From Limnohabitans sp. (GTDB lineage Bacteria > Pseudomonadota > Gammaproteobacteria > Burkholderiales > Burkholderiaceae_C): 64,000 nucleotides of DNA. Positions 1 through 8,693 of the stretch are shown here, in pieces. Position 1 is the first letter of the stretch, and every line of letters begins with the position of its first letter. Location of the stretch: contig JAOATL010000024.1 in the NCBI GenBank assembly GCA_030158125.1, forward strand, positions 186,001 to 250,000, given 5' to 3'. A program made the position numbers and the translations under genes. The notes under the pieces are model-generated. The model did no database searches. It was not told the origin of the DNA and worked only from the letters and a program-made list of their open reading frames with translations.

Positions 1-761
<761 letters not shown>

Positions 762-782
762 ATCTTTCCCGCAAGTTATTTA

Positions 783-1070
783 TTACTCAACCACCGCAAA
801 CAGGTCTTCTTCTTTCATGACCAACAGCTCATCGCCCAAAACCTTGACGGTTTGGCCGCTGTATTTGCCGAACAACACGCGGTCGCCGACTTTCACGTTC
901 ATGGCCAACACTTCGCCTTTGTCGTTGCGCTTGCCTGGGCCCACGGCCAAGACTTCACCTTGATCAGGCTTTTCAGCGGCTGCATCAGGGATCACGATGC
1001 CAGAGGCAGTTTTGGTTTCGCTTTCGACACGTTTGACGATCACGCGATCGCCGAGAGGACGCAGTTTCAT
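783..1070 (-). CDS. groES: Co-chaperonin GroES
   Basis: [46 protein letters not shown], a full-length GroES. Confidence 0.98.
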   Translation of the reverse strand: MKLRPLGDRVIVKRVESETKTASGIVIPDAAAEKPDQGEVLAVGPGKRNDKGEVLAMNVKVGDRVLFGKYSGQTVKVLGDELLVMKEEDLFAVVE

Positions 1071-1106
1071 TGGATCTCCTAAATATGAAACAAGGTTAAA
1101 AACAAA

Positions 1107-1128
1107 AAGTATTCAAAATTGAATACTT
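1107..1128 (-). promoter_or_regulatory. Perfect inverted repeat followed (on - strand) by a T-rich run in the groES leader
   Basis: aagtattcaa-aa-ttgaatactt, 10-bp arms; minus strand continues TTTTTGTTTTTAACC toward the groES start. Confidence 0.6.
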
Positions 1129-1156
1129 TAGGGTTCTTTGGAGGGTGCTGAGGTTG

Positions 1157-1183
1157 TTAGCACTCATCTCCTGCGAGTGCTAA
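1157..1183 (-). promoter_or_regulatory. CIRCE operator (HrcA site) of groESL
   Basis: ttagcactc-N9-gagtgctaa, exact match to the CIRCE consensus. Confidence 0.95.
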
Positions 1184-1210
1184 TGATAAGGGTGTTTGGG
1201 AGGATTTCAA
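1183..1210 (-). promoter_or_regulatory. Putative groESL promoter: -35 TTGAAA, 16-bp spacer, -10 TATCAT, also resembling a sigma32 site (CTTGAAA-N12-CCCTTAT)
   Basis: Read on the reverse strand directly upstream of CIRCE. Confidence 0.6.
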
Positions 1211-1392
1211 GAGGGGTGTCGAAAAATGAGGGGATTTGAAAGGGGTTATTGAACCCAAGCACTCAGCCAATGGGCGGAACTTCTTGCATTTGCTTTCAAA
1301 GCTTGAATTTGGATGAAAGCTTGCTAACCTGAATATTGAAGCTAAAAGTATTAAAAAATTGCAAGAGATATCAGCATTCAAAGACATACGGA

Positions 1393-2874
1393 ATGAACAA
1401 GTTCAGATCATTAGAAGACATAAGTTTGTTGCGTGAAAGCGTTGAGCTTGAATGCAAAGCCGCTCAAGGCGCCTCTGGCCAAGGCGAAGTACCCAAGGAT
1501 TTCTGGCCAACCTACTCTGCCATGGCTAACGCACATGGCGGGGTAGTGATTCTGGGGATCCTCGAAAAGTCGGGTGTTTTCAGCGTGGCTGGTCTAAAAG
1601 AAATGAACAAGGTGAGAGCTGATCTGTTCAACAACTTGAACAATCCCGGCAAAGTCAGCGTCAACCTACTTAGCGACGCGGATGCCCAAGAGGTCATTTT
1701 GGAGGGTCAGGCTGTTTTGATTTTGTCCATACCGCAGGCGGGTCGAAAAGACAAACCAGTTTATTTGAACGGTCAGCCGCTTGGCAATACTTATCGCCGG
1801 CTGAATGACGGTGACCGCAAATGCGATGACACCACAGTCAAACGCATGCTGGCAGAAGAGGTGCAGGACAGCCGAGATACTTACATTTGTAACCGATATG
1901 GCTTGAATGACATTGACCTTGACAGTTTGCATGCTTACCGAAATCAGTTTGCAAGTTACAAGTCTGGGCACCCTTGGGTGGGAGCAGACGACACCGAGTT
2001 TCTGCATTTACTAGGCGCCTGGCGAGAAGACCGAGAAACCAAAGAAAACGGACTCACATTGGCTGGTTTACTGATGTTTGGTCAATGGCCAGCCATCATG
2101 ACCTGTGCCCCACTGTATTTTGTGGATTACCAAGAACAACCCGATGAACCCGACACTTCAGTTCGGTGGCTAGATCGGGTGGTGCCAGACGGCACTTGGT
2201 CGGGTAATTTATTCGACTTTTATAGAAAGGTCATTCGCAAATTGACGGCCGACTTAAAGGTGCCATTTCATCTGCAAGGCGACAAGCGTGTAGACGACAC
2301 GCCTATTCATCAAGCGCTGCGGGAGGCCTTGGTCAACACTTTGGTCCATGCCGACTATTCAGATCGGGCTTCGGTGCGGGTCATTAAGAGGCCTTCAGGC
2401 TTTGAATTTCGCAATCCTGGCGCGCTGCGTGTTCCCGTTGCCCAGGCGCTTAAAGGCGGGGAGAGCGATTGTCGTAATCGAACGCTGCAACAAATGTTCT
2501 TGATGATCAACTTGGGAGAGCGCGCTGGATCAGGATTGCCCCGCATTTTGACCAGTTGGCAAGGTGAGGGGCGGTTAATGAAAATGACGGAGTTATTTGA
2601 GCCTTATGACCAGTCGTTATTGACGATGAACTGGGCATTGGGGACCGTGTCGGGGAAAATGTCGGGGAAAATGTCGGGGAAAATGTCGGGGAAACCGACA
2701 TTGGAGATTTTGGGTCTTATCAAGCAGGACTCGCGCTTAACGGTATCTGAGCTTGCAATCACCCTTGAGTTATCGGAGAGAACCATCGAGCGTGCCATTC
2801 AATCCTTGCGCGCTGACGGTCGACTTGAGCGAATTGGTCCGTCAAAGGGCGGCTTTTGGAAAGTTCTGAAATGA
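1393..2874 (+). CDS. AlbA_2 / COG2865-type ATP-binding transcriptional regulator with C-terminal winged HTH
   Basis: N-term ESVELECKAAQG...WPTYSAMANAHGGVVILGI (AlbA_2-like), HQALREALVNTLVHADYSD (HATPase_c_4-like N-box), C-term LTVSELAITLELSERTIERAIQSLRADGRLERIG (HTH). ORF opens at 1336; start at 1393 (MNKFRSLED) preferred. Confidence 0.8.
   Translation: MNKFRSLEDISLLRESVELECKAAQGASGQGEVPKDFWPTYSAMANAHGGVVILGILEKSGVFSVAGLKEMNKVRADLFNNLNNPGKVSVNLLSDADAQEVILEGQAVLILSIPQAGRKDKPVYLNGQPLGNTYRRLNDGDRKCDDTTVKRMLAEEVQDSRDTYICNRYGLNDIDLDSLHAYRNQFASYKSGHPWVGADDTEFLHLLGAWREDRETKENGLTLAGLLMFGQWPAIMTCAPLYFVDYQEQPDEPDTSVRWLDRVVPDGTWSGNLFDFYRKVIRKLTADLKVPFHLQGDKRVDDTPIHQALREALVNTLVHADYSDRASVRVIKRPSGFEFRNPGALRVPVAQALKGGESDCRNRTLQQMFLMINLGERAGSGLPRILTSWQGEGRLMKMTELFEPYDQSLLTMNWALGTVSGKMSGKMSGKMSGKPTLEILGLIKQDSRLTVSELAITLELSERTIERAIQSLRADGRLERIGPSKGGFWKVLK
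2647..2694 (+). repeat. 12-bp tandem repeat x4 inside the AlbA_2 regulator gene
   Basis: gtgtcggggaaa then 3x atgtcggggaaa; encodes VSGKMSGKMSGKMSGK. Confidence 0.95.
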
Positions 2875-2897
2875 TTGGAATCGATGATTTCTACTCA

Positions 2898-2928
2898 GGT
2901 CAAATTAAAGAATTTTTTAATTTAGACC
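2898..2928. other. AT-rich hairpin downstream of the AlbA_2 gene
   Basis: ggtc-aaattaaa-gaattt(loop)-tttaattt-a-gacc. Confidence 0.55.
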
Positions 2929-2933
2929 AGCCG

Positions 2934-2953
2934 TATTAAAGGATCCTTTAATA
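2934..2953. promoter_or_regulatory. 20-bp perfect palindrome upstream of the molybdenum hydroxylase genes (candidate operator)
   Basis: tattaaaggatcctttaata is its own reverse complement; 27 bp before the 2981 start codon. Confidence 0.5.
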
Positions 2954-2980
2954 TGACCTCTCCAAAAGAGCATAGTTACC

Positions 2981-3496
2981 ATGTTGCAATCCCATCAGTT
3001 GAATGTCAACGGTCAAGTTGTTTCCTTCAAATCCGGGGCTGACACTACCGCTCTGCAAACCATTCGCAATCAATTGGGCTTAACGGCCAGTCGATACGGC
3101 TGCGGTCAAGAGCAATGTGGTGCATGCCATGTGTTGATCGATGGTCAATCAAAGCCAAGCTGCCAATTGCCTGTGGATGCTTTGGTGGGGCGCAGCGTTG
3201 TGACACTAGAGTCAGCACAAAACCCTGACTTGCCCAGCACGCCTTACTTAAAAGCACTGCAAACGGCGTTCATTGATGAACAAGCGGCGCAGTGTGGATA
3301 CTGCACCAGTGGGCTCTTGATCAGCGCCACTGCTCTGCTGATGAGCGCACACGAAACTGTTTCTGATTTGCAAATCCGTGAAGCATTAGAGCCGCACCTT
3401 TGTCGCTGCGGCACACACAACCGAGTCTTCAGGGCTGTGAAGAAAGCCGCACTTCAGTGTGGCTTGAAATTAACGCCGTCAGAGGTGTCCGCATGA
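2981..3496 (+). CDS. (2Fe-2S)-binding small subunit of a xanthine dehydrogenase/isoquinoline 1-oxidoreductase family hydroxylase
   Basis: Plant-type CGQEQCGACHVLIDG and CGYCTSGLLISA...EPHLCRCGTH cluster motifs. Confidence 0.92.
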   Translation: MLQSHQLNVNGQVVSFKSGADTTALQTIRNQLGLTASRYGCGQEQCGACHVLIDGQSKPSCQLPVDALVGRSVVTLESAQNPDLPSTPYLKALQTAFIDEQAAQCGYCTSGLLISATALLMSAHETVSDLQIREALEPHLCRCGTHNRVFRAVKKAALQCGLKLTPSEVSA

Positions 3497-5643
3497 GCCA
3501 GTTGCTTTCACCTTCCGTGAGTTTAAAAACCAATCCTTTGCTATCGCAGTGGCTGCGCTTTGAAGCCAATGGCTCTGTGACGGTGTTCACAGGCAAAGCC
3601 GAACTGGGTCAAGGCATCTTGCATGCATTGAAACTCATGGCGGCCCATGAACTGGATCTGCCTTTGGACAGCGTTCACATTGAGACAGCCAACACACAAA
3701 ACAGCCCCGACGAGGGCATGACGTCTGGCAGCTTGTCCGTCCAAGATTCTGGCTTGGCCATTCGCCAAGCGAGCGCGCATGCAGCGCAGCTTTTGAAAAC
3801 GCACGCATGCGCTTCTTACGCAGAATTGCATTCACACGTCGATGTGAAGTTGCCTGTCGACTTAACAGTGCCCACCAAATCCACCGCCCTGACGCTGTCC
3901 GAAGTTCGCGAAGACATTGAAGCACTTGTGCAAGGTCAGCCCATCTTTCTTCACGACCTTGGAATTAATGTTGATCTGACCCCAATTAAAAATTTGCTTC
4001 ATGGGCGGATGGTGAGGGGGCCTGGGTTGCGCTGTACTTTACGCACGGAAGGCTGGGCGGATGCTGTGGCTGGGTTGCCTAAAGAGGTTCAAGCGTTGAG
4101 GGATGGCTCGTTGGTGGGGGTTGTTGCGCCCACTGAGGCGCTGGCGGAGAAGGCTGCTAGCAAGTTGCAGCGATTGCTGAAGTGGGATGTGGCGGCACTG
4201 CCTGAATGTATTGAAGGTGGCGTTGATTTGGTAGAGCGGGCCCCTGCGATGGATTCGCAAGTGTTTCACGAATCAGGTCAGTTTCATGAAGCAAGCAAGG
4301 ACGCCAAGGTTTACGAAGCGGTTTACTTCAGACCTGCGTTGCACCATGGCTCGATGGGGCCCAGTGTGGCTTTGGCTGTATGGGAATCTGATCAAGCCAG
4401 CAGTGGTTTGAAAGTGTGGAGCCACACGCAGGGTATTTTTCCTTTGCGCAAAGATTTAGCGCTTGCGTTGGGCATTGATGCGCAGCAGATTGAAGTGCAG
4501 CATGTGCGGGGTGCTGGCTGCTATGGGCACAACGGTGCCGACGATGTGGCCTACAACGCAGCTTGGTTGGCCAGGCTTGTGCCAGGGCAATGTGTGCGTG
4601 TGCAGTGGACGCGTGAAGAGGAAATGCAGCAGTCACCTTTAGCGCCTGCGATGCGTGTGAAGTTGCAGGCCACTGTTCAGTCTGTTGCAGCGCCAACAAG
4701 TTCTGGCCCTCCCAAAGGACGCGCCGATCTAGAACTACTTACTTGGCAACACGACGTCTGGAGCCAAGGCCACAGCTCAAGGCCTGGCCGCGCGGCTACG
4801 CCCGCTTTCAAAGACAGCTGGCTAACAGATCAACAATTTCCTGTGCTGGAGCCCATCAATGTGGCCGCAGCAGCAGGTGCTGGTGCAGAGCGAAATGCCA
4901 TACCGCCCTACAGCACCCAACACGTGAAGGTGAATGCGCACCGCTTGTTAGGCTTGCCATTCAGAACCTCCGCGTTGAGAAGCTTGGGCGCTCACGCCAA
5001 TGTGTTTGCATGCGAAAGTTTCATGGACGAAATTGCCGACGATCAGGGCTTGGATCCTGTGGCGTTTCGGCTAGGCAAGTTGGAAGATCCACGCGCCAGA
5101 GCGGTGGTGCAAACCTTGGCAGATCAAGTCAATTGGTTAGAGCGTCGTCAAAGCTTGTCACAAAAAGAAGGTTGGGGTTTGGGCATTGCCTATGCGCGTT
5201 ACAAAAGCAAAGGCGCTTACTGCGCTGTGGTGGCTGAAGTAGAAGTGACGCACCAAGTGAATGTGCGCCGTTTGTGGGTGGTGGCCGACATTGGTGAAGT
5301 TATTCACGCTGATGGCGCTGTTTCTCAATTGGAAGGTGGCGCCATTCAATCGACCAGCTGGGCTTTGAAAGAGCAGGCGCATTGGGATTCAAACAACATC
5401 ACCAGCACCCATTGGGATGCGTATCCTATTTTGCGTTTCAGTGAAGTGCCGGAAGTGCAAGTGCATTTGATGCCGGGTCATTCACAAAACTCGGGCTCAC
5501 TTAATCCGCCTCTAGGTTCAGGCGAAGCCACACAAGGTCCCACCACAGCTGCCATCGCCAATGCGGTATTTCATGCGGTGGGGCTGCGCGTTAGGCAGTT
5601 GCCTCTCACGCCAGACAACTTGGCAAAAGCTGCACTGGCATAA
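3493..5643 (+). CDS. Molybdopterin-dependent large subunit (IorB/xanthine dehydrogenase family)
   Basis: ATGA overlap with small subunit; TGKAELGQGILHAL, VRGAGCYGHNGADD, GSGEATQGPTTAAIANAVFHA motifs. Confidence 0.9.
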   Translation: MSQLLSPSVSLKTNPLLSQWLRFEANGSVTVFTGKAELGQGILHALKLMAAHELDLPLDSVHIETANTQNSPDEGMTSGSLSVQDSGLAIRQASAHAAQLLKTHACASYAELHSHVDVKLPVDLTVPTKSTALTLSEVREDIEALVQGQPIFLHDLGINVDLTPIKNLLHGRMVRGPGLRCTLRTEGWADAVAGLPKEVQALRDGSLVGVVAPTEALAEKAASKLQRLLKWDVAALPECIEGGVDLVERAPAMDSQVFHESGQFHEASKDAKVYEAVYFRPALHHGSMGPSVALAVWESDQASSGLKVWSHTQGIFPLRKDLALALGIDAQQIEVQHVRGAGCYGHNGADDVAYNAAWLARLVPGQCVRVQWTREEEMQQSPLAPAMRVKLQATVQSVAAPTSSGPPKGRADLELLTWQHDVWSQGHSSRPGRAATPAFKDSWLTDQQFPVLEPINVAAAAGAGAERNAIPPYSTQHVKVNAHRLLGLPFRTSALRSLGAHANVFACESFMDEIADDQGLDPVAFRLGKLEDPRARAVVQTLADQVNWLERRQSLSQKEGWGLGIAYARYKSKGAYCAVVAEVEVTHQVNVRRLWVVADIGEVIHADGAVSQLEGGAIQSTSWALKEQAHWDSNNITSTHWDAYPILRFSEVPEVQVHLMPGHSQNSGSLNPPLGSGEATQGPTTAAIANAVFHAVGLRVRQLPLTPDNLAKAALA
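3963..3987 (+). repeat. 25-bp RAYT-associated repeat, copy 1, inside the large-subunit ORF
   Basis: aattaatgttgatctgaccccaatt, identical to 31009-31033 and to the reverse complement of 30179-30203. Confidence 0.95.
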
Positions 5644-5701
5644 GTCTTCTAATGTTTTGGCCTTGAAAGGCTTTGAGCGAATGGCAGTGCTAAGGTCTAG
5701 C

Positions 5702-6412
5702 TCAGGCCACCGGCAAAAATCCGCCCTTGGCACGAAGCGCAGCATGTTCTGCGCTGGTCAAAATATCGATCATGGCTTGCGCCTGCGCCGCACACGTGCT
5801 GGTAGAACGAACACCTGCGGTGTACATGGTGGCCAGTTCAAACTCGAGTGGCAAGTTGGCCACCAAATCAACGCCTGGCGTGATCAAAATTTCGGTCACT
5901 TGCGTGCAACCAATCACGTGCGGGTCGTCGCATGCGGCCATGGCATTCATGGCGGTGTTGCCGTTGGGAAAGGGGCGCAACTTGCTGGCCACTGTTTCGG
6001 CAATGCCCAAATCATTGAGCACCTTCATGAAGTGAATGCCCGCCGTGGCCAATTGCGGATCAGGAAAATAAATGCCTGTGGTTGCCAACATGGCCGCTTT
6101 GAGTTGCTCGGCCGTTGCAACCTGCGGCCATGGCGTACCGTGCTTCACGGCCACGCCCGTTTTAACGGGCCCTAAATTGCGTGCACTGCCAGCCACCACA
6201 TGGCCGGCGGCGCTGAGTTGCTCAATGAGGGCCGCCGTCAAAATGACCACGTCGCATGGCGCACCCTCCGTGAGTTTTTGTTTCATCAAACCGACGGCAC
6301 CAAAGGTGCAGGAGAGTTGCGTGTGGGTGGCTGTTTCAATCGACGTTTTTAAAGCGTTGACCAAACCTTGTGCGGCACCGCCGCTGAGCAAATGAAGGGC
6401 GCGTGGCAACAC
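5702..6412 (-). CDS. ModA-like periplasmic-binding-fold protein without an obvious signal peptide
   Basis: LPRALHLLSGGAAQGLVNAL...GAVGLMKQKLTEGAPCDVVILTAALIEQL...; probable GTG start at 6412 next to the upstream gene's stop. Confidence 0.65.
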   Translation of the reverse strand: MLPRALHLLSGGAAQGLVNALKTSIETATHTQLSCTFGAVGLMKQKLTEGAPCDVVILTAALIEQLSAAGHVVAGSARNLGPVKTGVAVKHGTPWPQVATAEQLKAAMLATTGIYFPDPQLATAGIHFMKVLNDLGIAETVASKLRPFPNGNTAMNAMAACDDPHVIGCTQVTEILITPGVDLVANLPLEFELATMYTAGVRSTSTCAAQAQAMIDILTSAEHAALRAKGGFLPVA

Positions 6413-6414
6413 GT

Positions 6415-7461
6415 TCAATCCAATTTGATGTTGGCAGACTTGATGACGCCGGCCCATTTGGCAATGTCGTCTTGTAAGTACTTGTCAAATTGTGCTGGAT
6501 TCAACACGATGGGCGCGGCGCCTTGCTTGGCCCATTGCTGCTTGACGTCTGCTTGAGATGCAATTTTGGAGACGGCTTCATTGAGCTTGTCGACAATGGC
6601 TTTGGGCGTGCCCTTGGGTGCCATCAGGCCTAACCAAATGGTGGCCTCATAGCCCGCCACACCGCCTTCGTTCAAAGTGGGGACATCGGGCAGTACATCG
6701 GAGCGGACTTTGCCGCTGGTGCCGACGGCTTTCACTTTGCCGGCCTTGACTTGCTCGGTCATGGTGGTGACTGCATCGAACATCATGTCCACTTGTCCGC
6801 CCAATACGTCTGTGCGCGCGCCAGAGCTGCCTTTGTAGGGCACGTGAACCATGTCTATCTTGGCCATGCTTTTAAACAACTCGCCGGCCATGTGATAAGG
6901 CGTGCCTGGTCCTGACGATGCATAGTTCAGCTTGCCAGGTTGCGCTTTGGCGGTGCGAATGACATCGGCCAAAGTGTTCATGCCTTTGCTTGGGTTGACC
7001 ACCAAGACCAAGTCAGAATAATTAATGGGTGCGACACCCACGAAGTCCTTCATCAGGCCAAATGGCTTATTTGGAATGAGTGTTTCATTCACGGTGTGGG
7101 TGTTGGACATCAATAACAAGGTGTAGCCATCGGGTGCAGCTTTGGCGGCCAAGTCTGTGCCAATGACCGAGCCAGCACCTGGTTTGTTGTCCACCACAAA
7201 CGTCTGCCCCAGGCTGTCTTGCAAGCGTTGCGCCATGAAGCGCGCGTAATTGTCAGCAGGGCCACCGGTGGCGAATGGCACCACAATTTTGACGGGCCGT
7301 GTGGGGTAGTTCTGAGCATGCGCTTGCTGCGATAGAAAAATGCCGGTGCCAATGAACAGCAGACTGGCCAATGCGGTGACAAGGGTGCGACGATGTGGCA
7401 CTTGACGGGTGGCCACTGGTGCCGTTTGGGGGTGATTTCGAGTTTGCATGTGTGTCTCCAT
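6415..7461 (-). CDS. Bug/TctC-family tripartite tricarboxylate transporter substrate-binding protein
   Basis: YPTRPVKIVVPFATGGPADNYARFMAQRLQDSLGQTFVVDNKPGAGSVIGTD..., typical TctC N-terminus after a signal peptide. Confidence 0.93.
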   Translation of the reverse strand: METHMQTRNHPQTAPVATRQVPHRRTLVTALASLLFIGTGIFLSQQAHAQNYPTRPVKIVVPFATGGPADNYARFMAQRLQDSLGQTFVVDNKPGAGSVIGTDLAAKAAPDGYTLLLMSNTHTVNETLIPNKPFGLMKDFVGVAPINYSDLVLVVNPSKGMNTLADVIRTAKAQPGKLNYASSGPGTPYHMAGELFKSMAKIDMVHVPYKGSSGARTDVLGGQVDMMFDAVTTMTEQVKAGKVKAVGTSGKVRSDVLPDVPTLNEGGVAGYEATIWLGLMAPKGTPKAIVDKLNEAVSKIASQADVKQQWAKQGAAPIVLNPAQFDKYLQDDIAKWAGVIKSANIKLD

Positions 7462-7475
7462 GGGTGTCTGTTTTG

Positions 7476-8504
7476 TTATTCCACTTTGCCGATTTTCTTG
7501 ACCACATCGCTCATGCGTTTGGCATCGGCTGCAACGTATTTTTCAAAGTCTGGGCTGTCTAAGTACTGCACAGGGCTGCCCGTGTTTTGGATGACATCGC
7601 GTGCTTTGGTATCTTGTGCCGCTGCTTTGGCCGCAGCCCGCAAGCGTTGTGCGATGGGTTCAGGCGTGCCGCTGGGGATGAACAAGCCAGACCACTGGGC
7701 GTACTCTGCATTGAAGCCCAAATCTTTAAGGCTGCTGACATCGGGCAATGATGCCAAGGGGCCGTTGCCCCAGTGACCCAAAACACGAATCTTGCCCGCT
7801 TTGACATGCTGCAGCACGGTGGCGGGGCCAGTTGAGACCGCGTCGATTTGACCGCCCAACATGGCAACAATGGCAGGACCCGCACCTGTGAAGGGCACGT
7901 GGGTCATTTTGACGCCAGCGGTTTGCGCCAAGATTTCCATGGGTACGTGCATGGTGCCGTAGTTGCCAGACGAGCCGTAGTTGATGGCGCCAGTGCGTTT
8001 GCGAGCGTCTTCAATGAATTCTTTCACCGTCTTCCAAGGTGCGTCGGCGCGTACCGCCAACACGGTGGGGTCGGCCGTGTACCGTGCGATGGGGCGCAAG
8101 TCGTTCAGCAAGAACATGGGATTGCGGCCTAGCAATGCATCGGCCTCTGGAATGACGGTGAGGGACGACAAGGCCATGAGGATGGTGTAACCATCGGGTT
8201 TGGCGCGCGCCGCCACACCCATGCCAATGCCGCCACCTGCGCCGCCTTTGTTCTCAATGACCACAGGCTGACCCAGTTCACGGCTCATGGCCTCCGCCAC
8301 GGGGCGGGCCACGATGTCGGCCAAACCGCCCGGCGGGAAGGGCACGATCATGGTGATGGATTTGTTGGGGAAGGGGGCCGTTTGTGCCCAAGCCGTGCCC
8401 AGGGTGCCAAGTTGAACGAAGAGGCTGGCCAGTAAAACGGCCGTGGAAACCAAAACATGCGGATGATGGGGGCGAGTGTGGCGTGTCCGTCTGAAAAAAT
8501 TCAT
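7476..8504 (-). CDS. Bug/TctC-family substrate-binding protein
   Basis: FPNKSITMIVPFPPGGLADIVARPVAEAMSRELGQPVVIENKGGAGGGIGMGVAA...; likely start MNFFRRTRH at 8504. Confidence 0.93.
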   Translation of the reverse strand: MNFFRRTRHTRPHHPHVLVSTAVLLASLFVQLGTLGTAWAQTAPFPNKSITMIVPFPPGGLADIVARPVAEAMSRELGQPVVIENKGGAGGGIGMGVAARAKPDGYTILMALSSLTVIPEADALLGRNPMFLLNDLRPIARYTADPTVLAVRADAPWKTVKEFIEDARKRTGAINYGSSGNYGTMHVPMEILAQTAGVKMTHVPFTGAGPAIVAMLGGQIDAVSTGPATVLQHVKAGKIRVLGHWGNGPLASLPDVSSLKDLGFNAEYAQWSGLFIPSGTPEPIAQRLRAAAKAAAQDTKARDVIQNTGSPVQYLDSPDFEKYVAADAKRMSDVVKKIGKVE

Positions 8505-8693
8505 GGGGTCTCCTGAAAGTTCGCGATGTGTTCGCGATGTGTATTTGTCAAAGCACTCTAACACCGCGACTCATTTTGTGCATGAACCTATGTCACAAGG
8601 TGGCTTTCTGACATTGAGCGCAACTCACGACCCAGATTTTCTGAAAGCGGCACAATAGTGGTTGATTCAATCGTTACTCCAAGAACACACACC

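Noticed and set aside
1393-2874. AlbA_2 protein as part of a defence island
   Set aside because: No restriction, toxin-antitoxin, nuclease or other defence genes adjacent; it stands alone between housekeeping and metabolic genes.
5702-8504. Possible complete TTT or ABC transporter operon
   Set aside because: No TctA/TctB, ModB/ModC or other membrane/ATPase components are encoded nearby.
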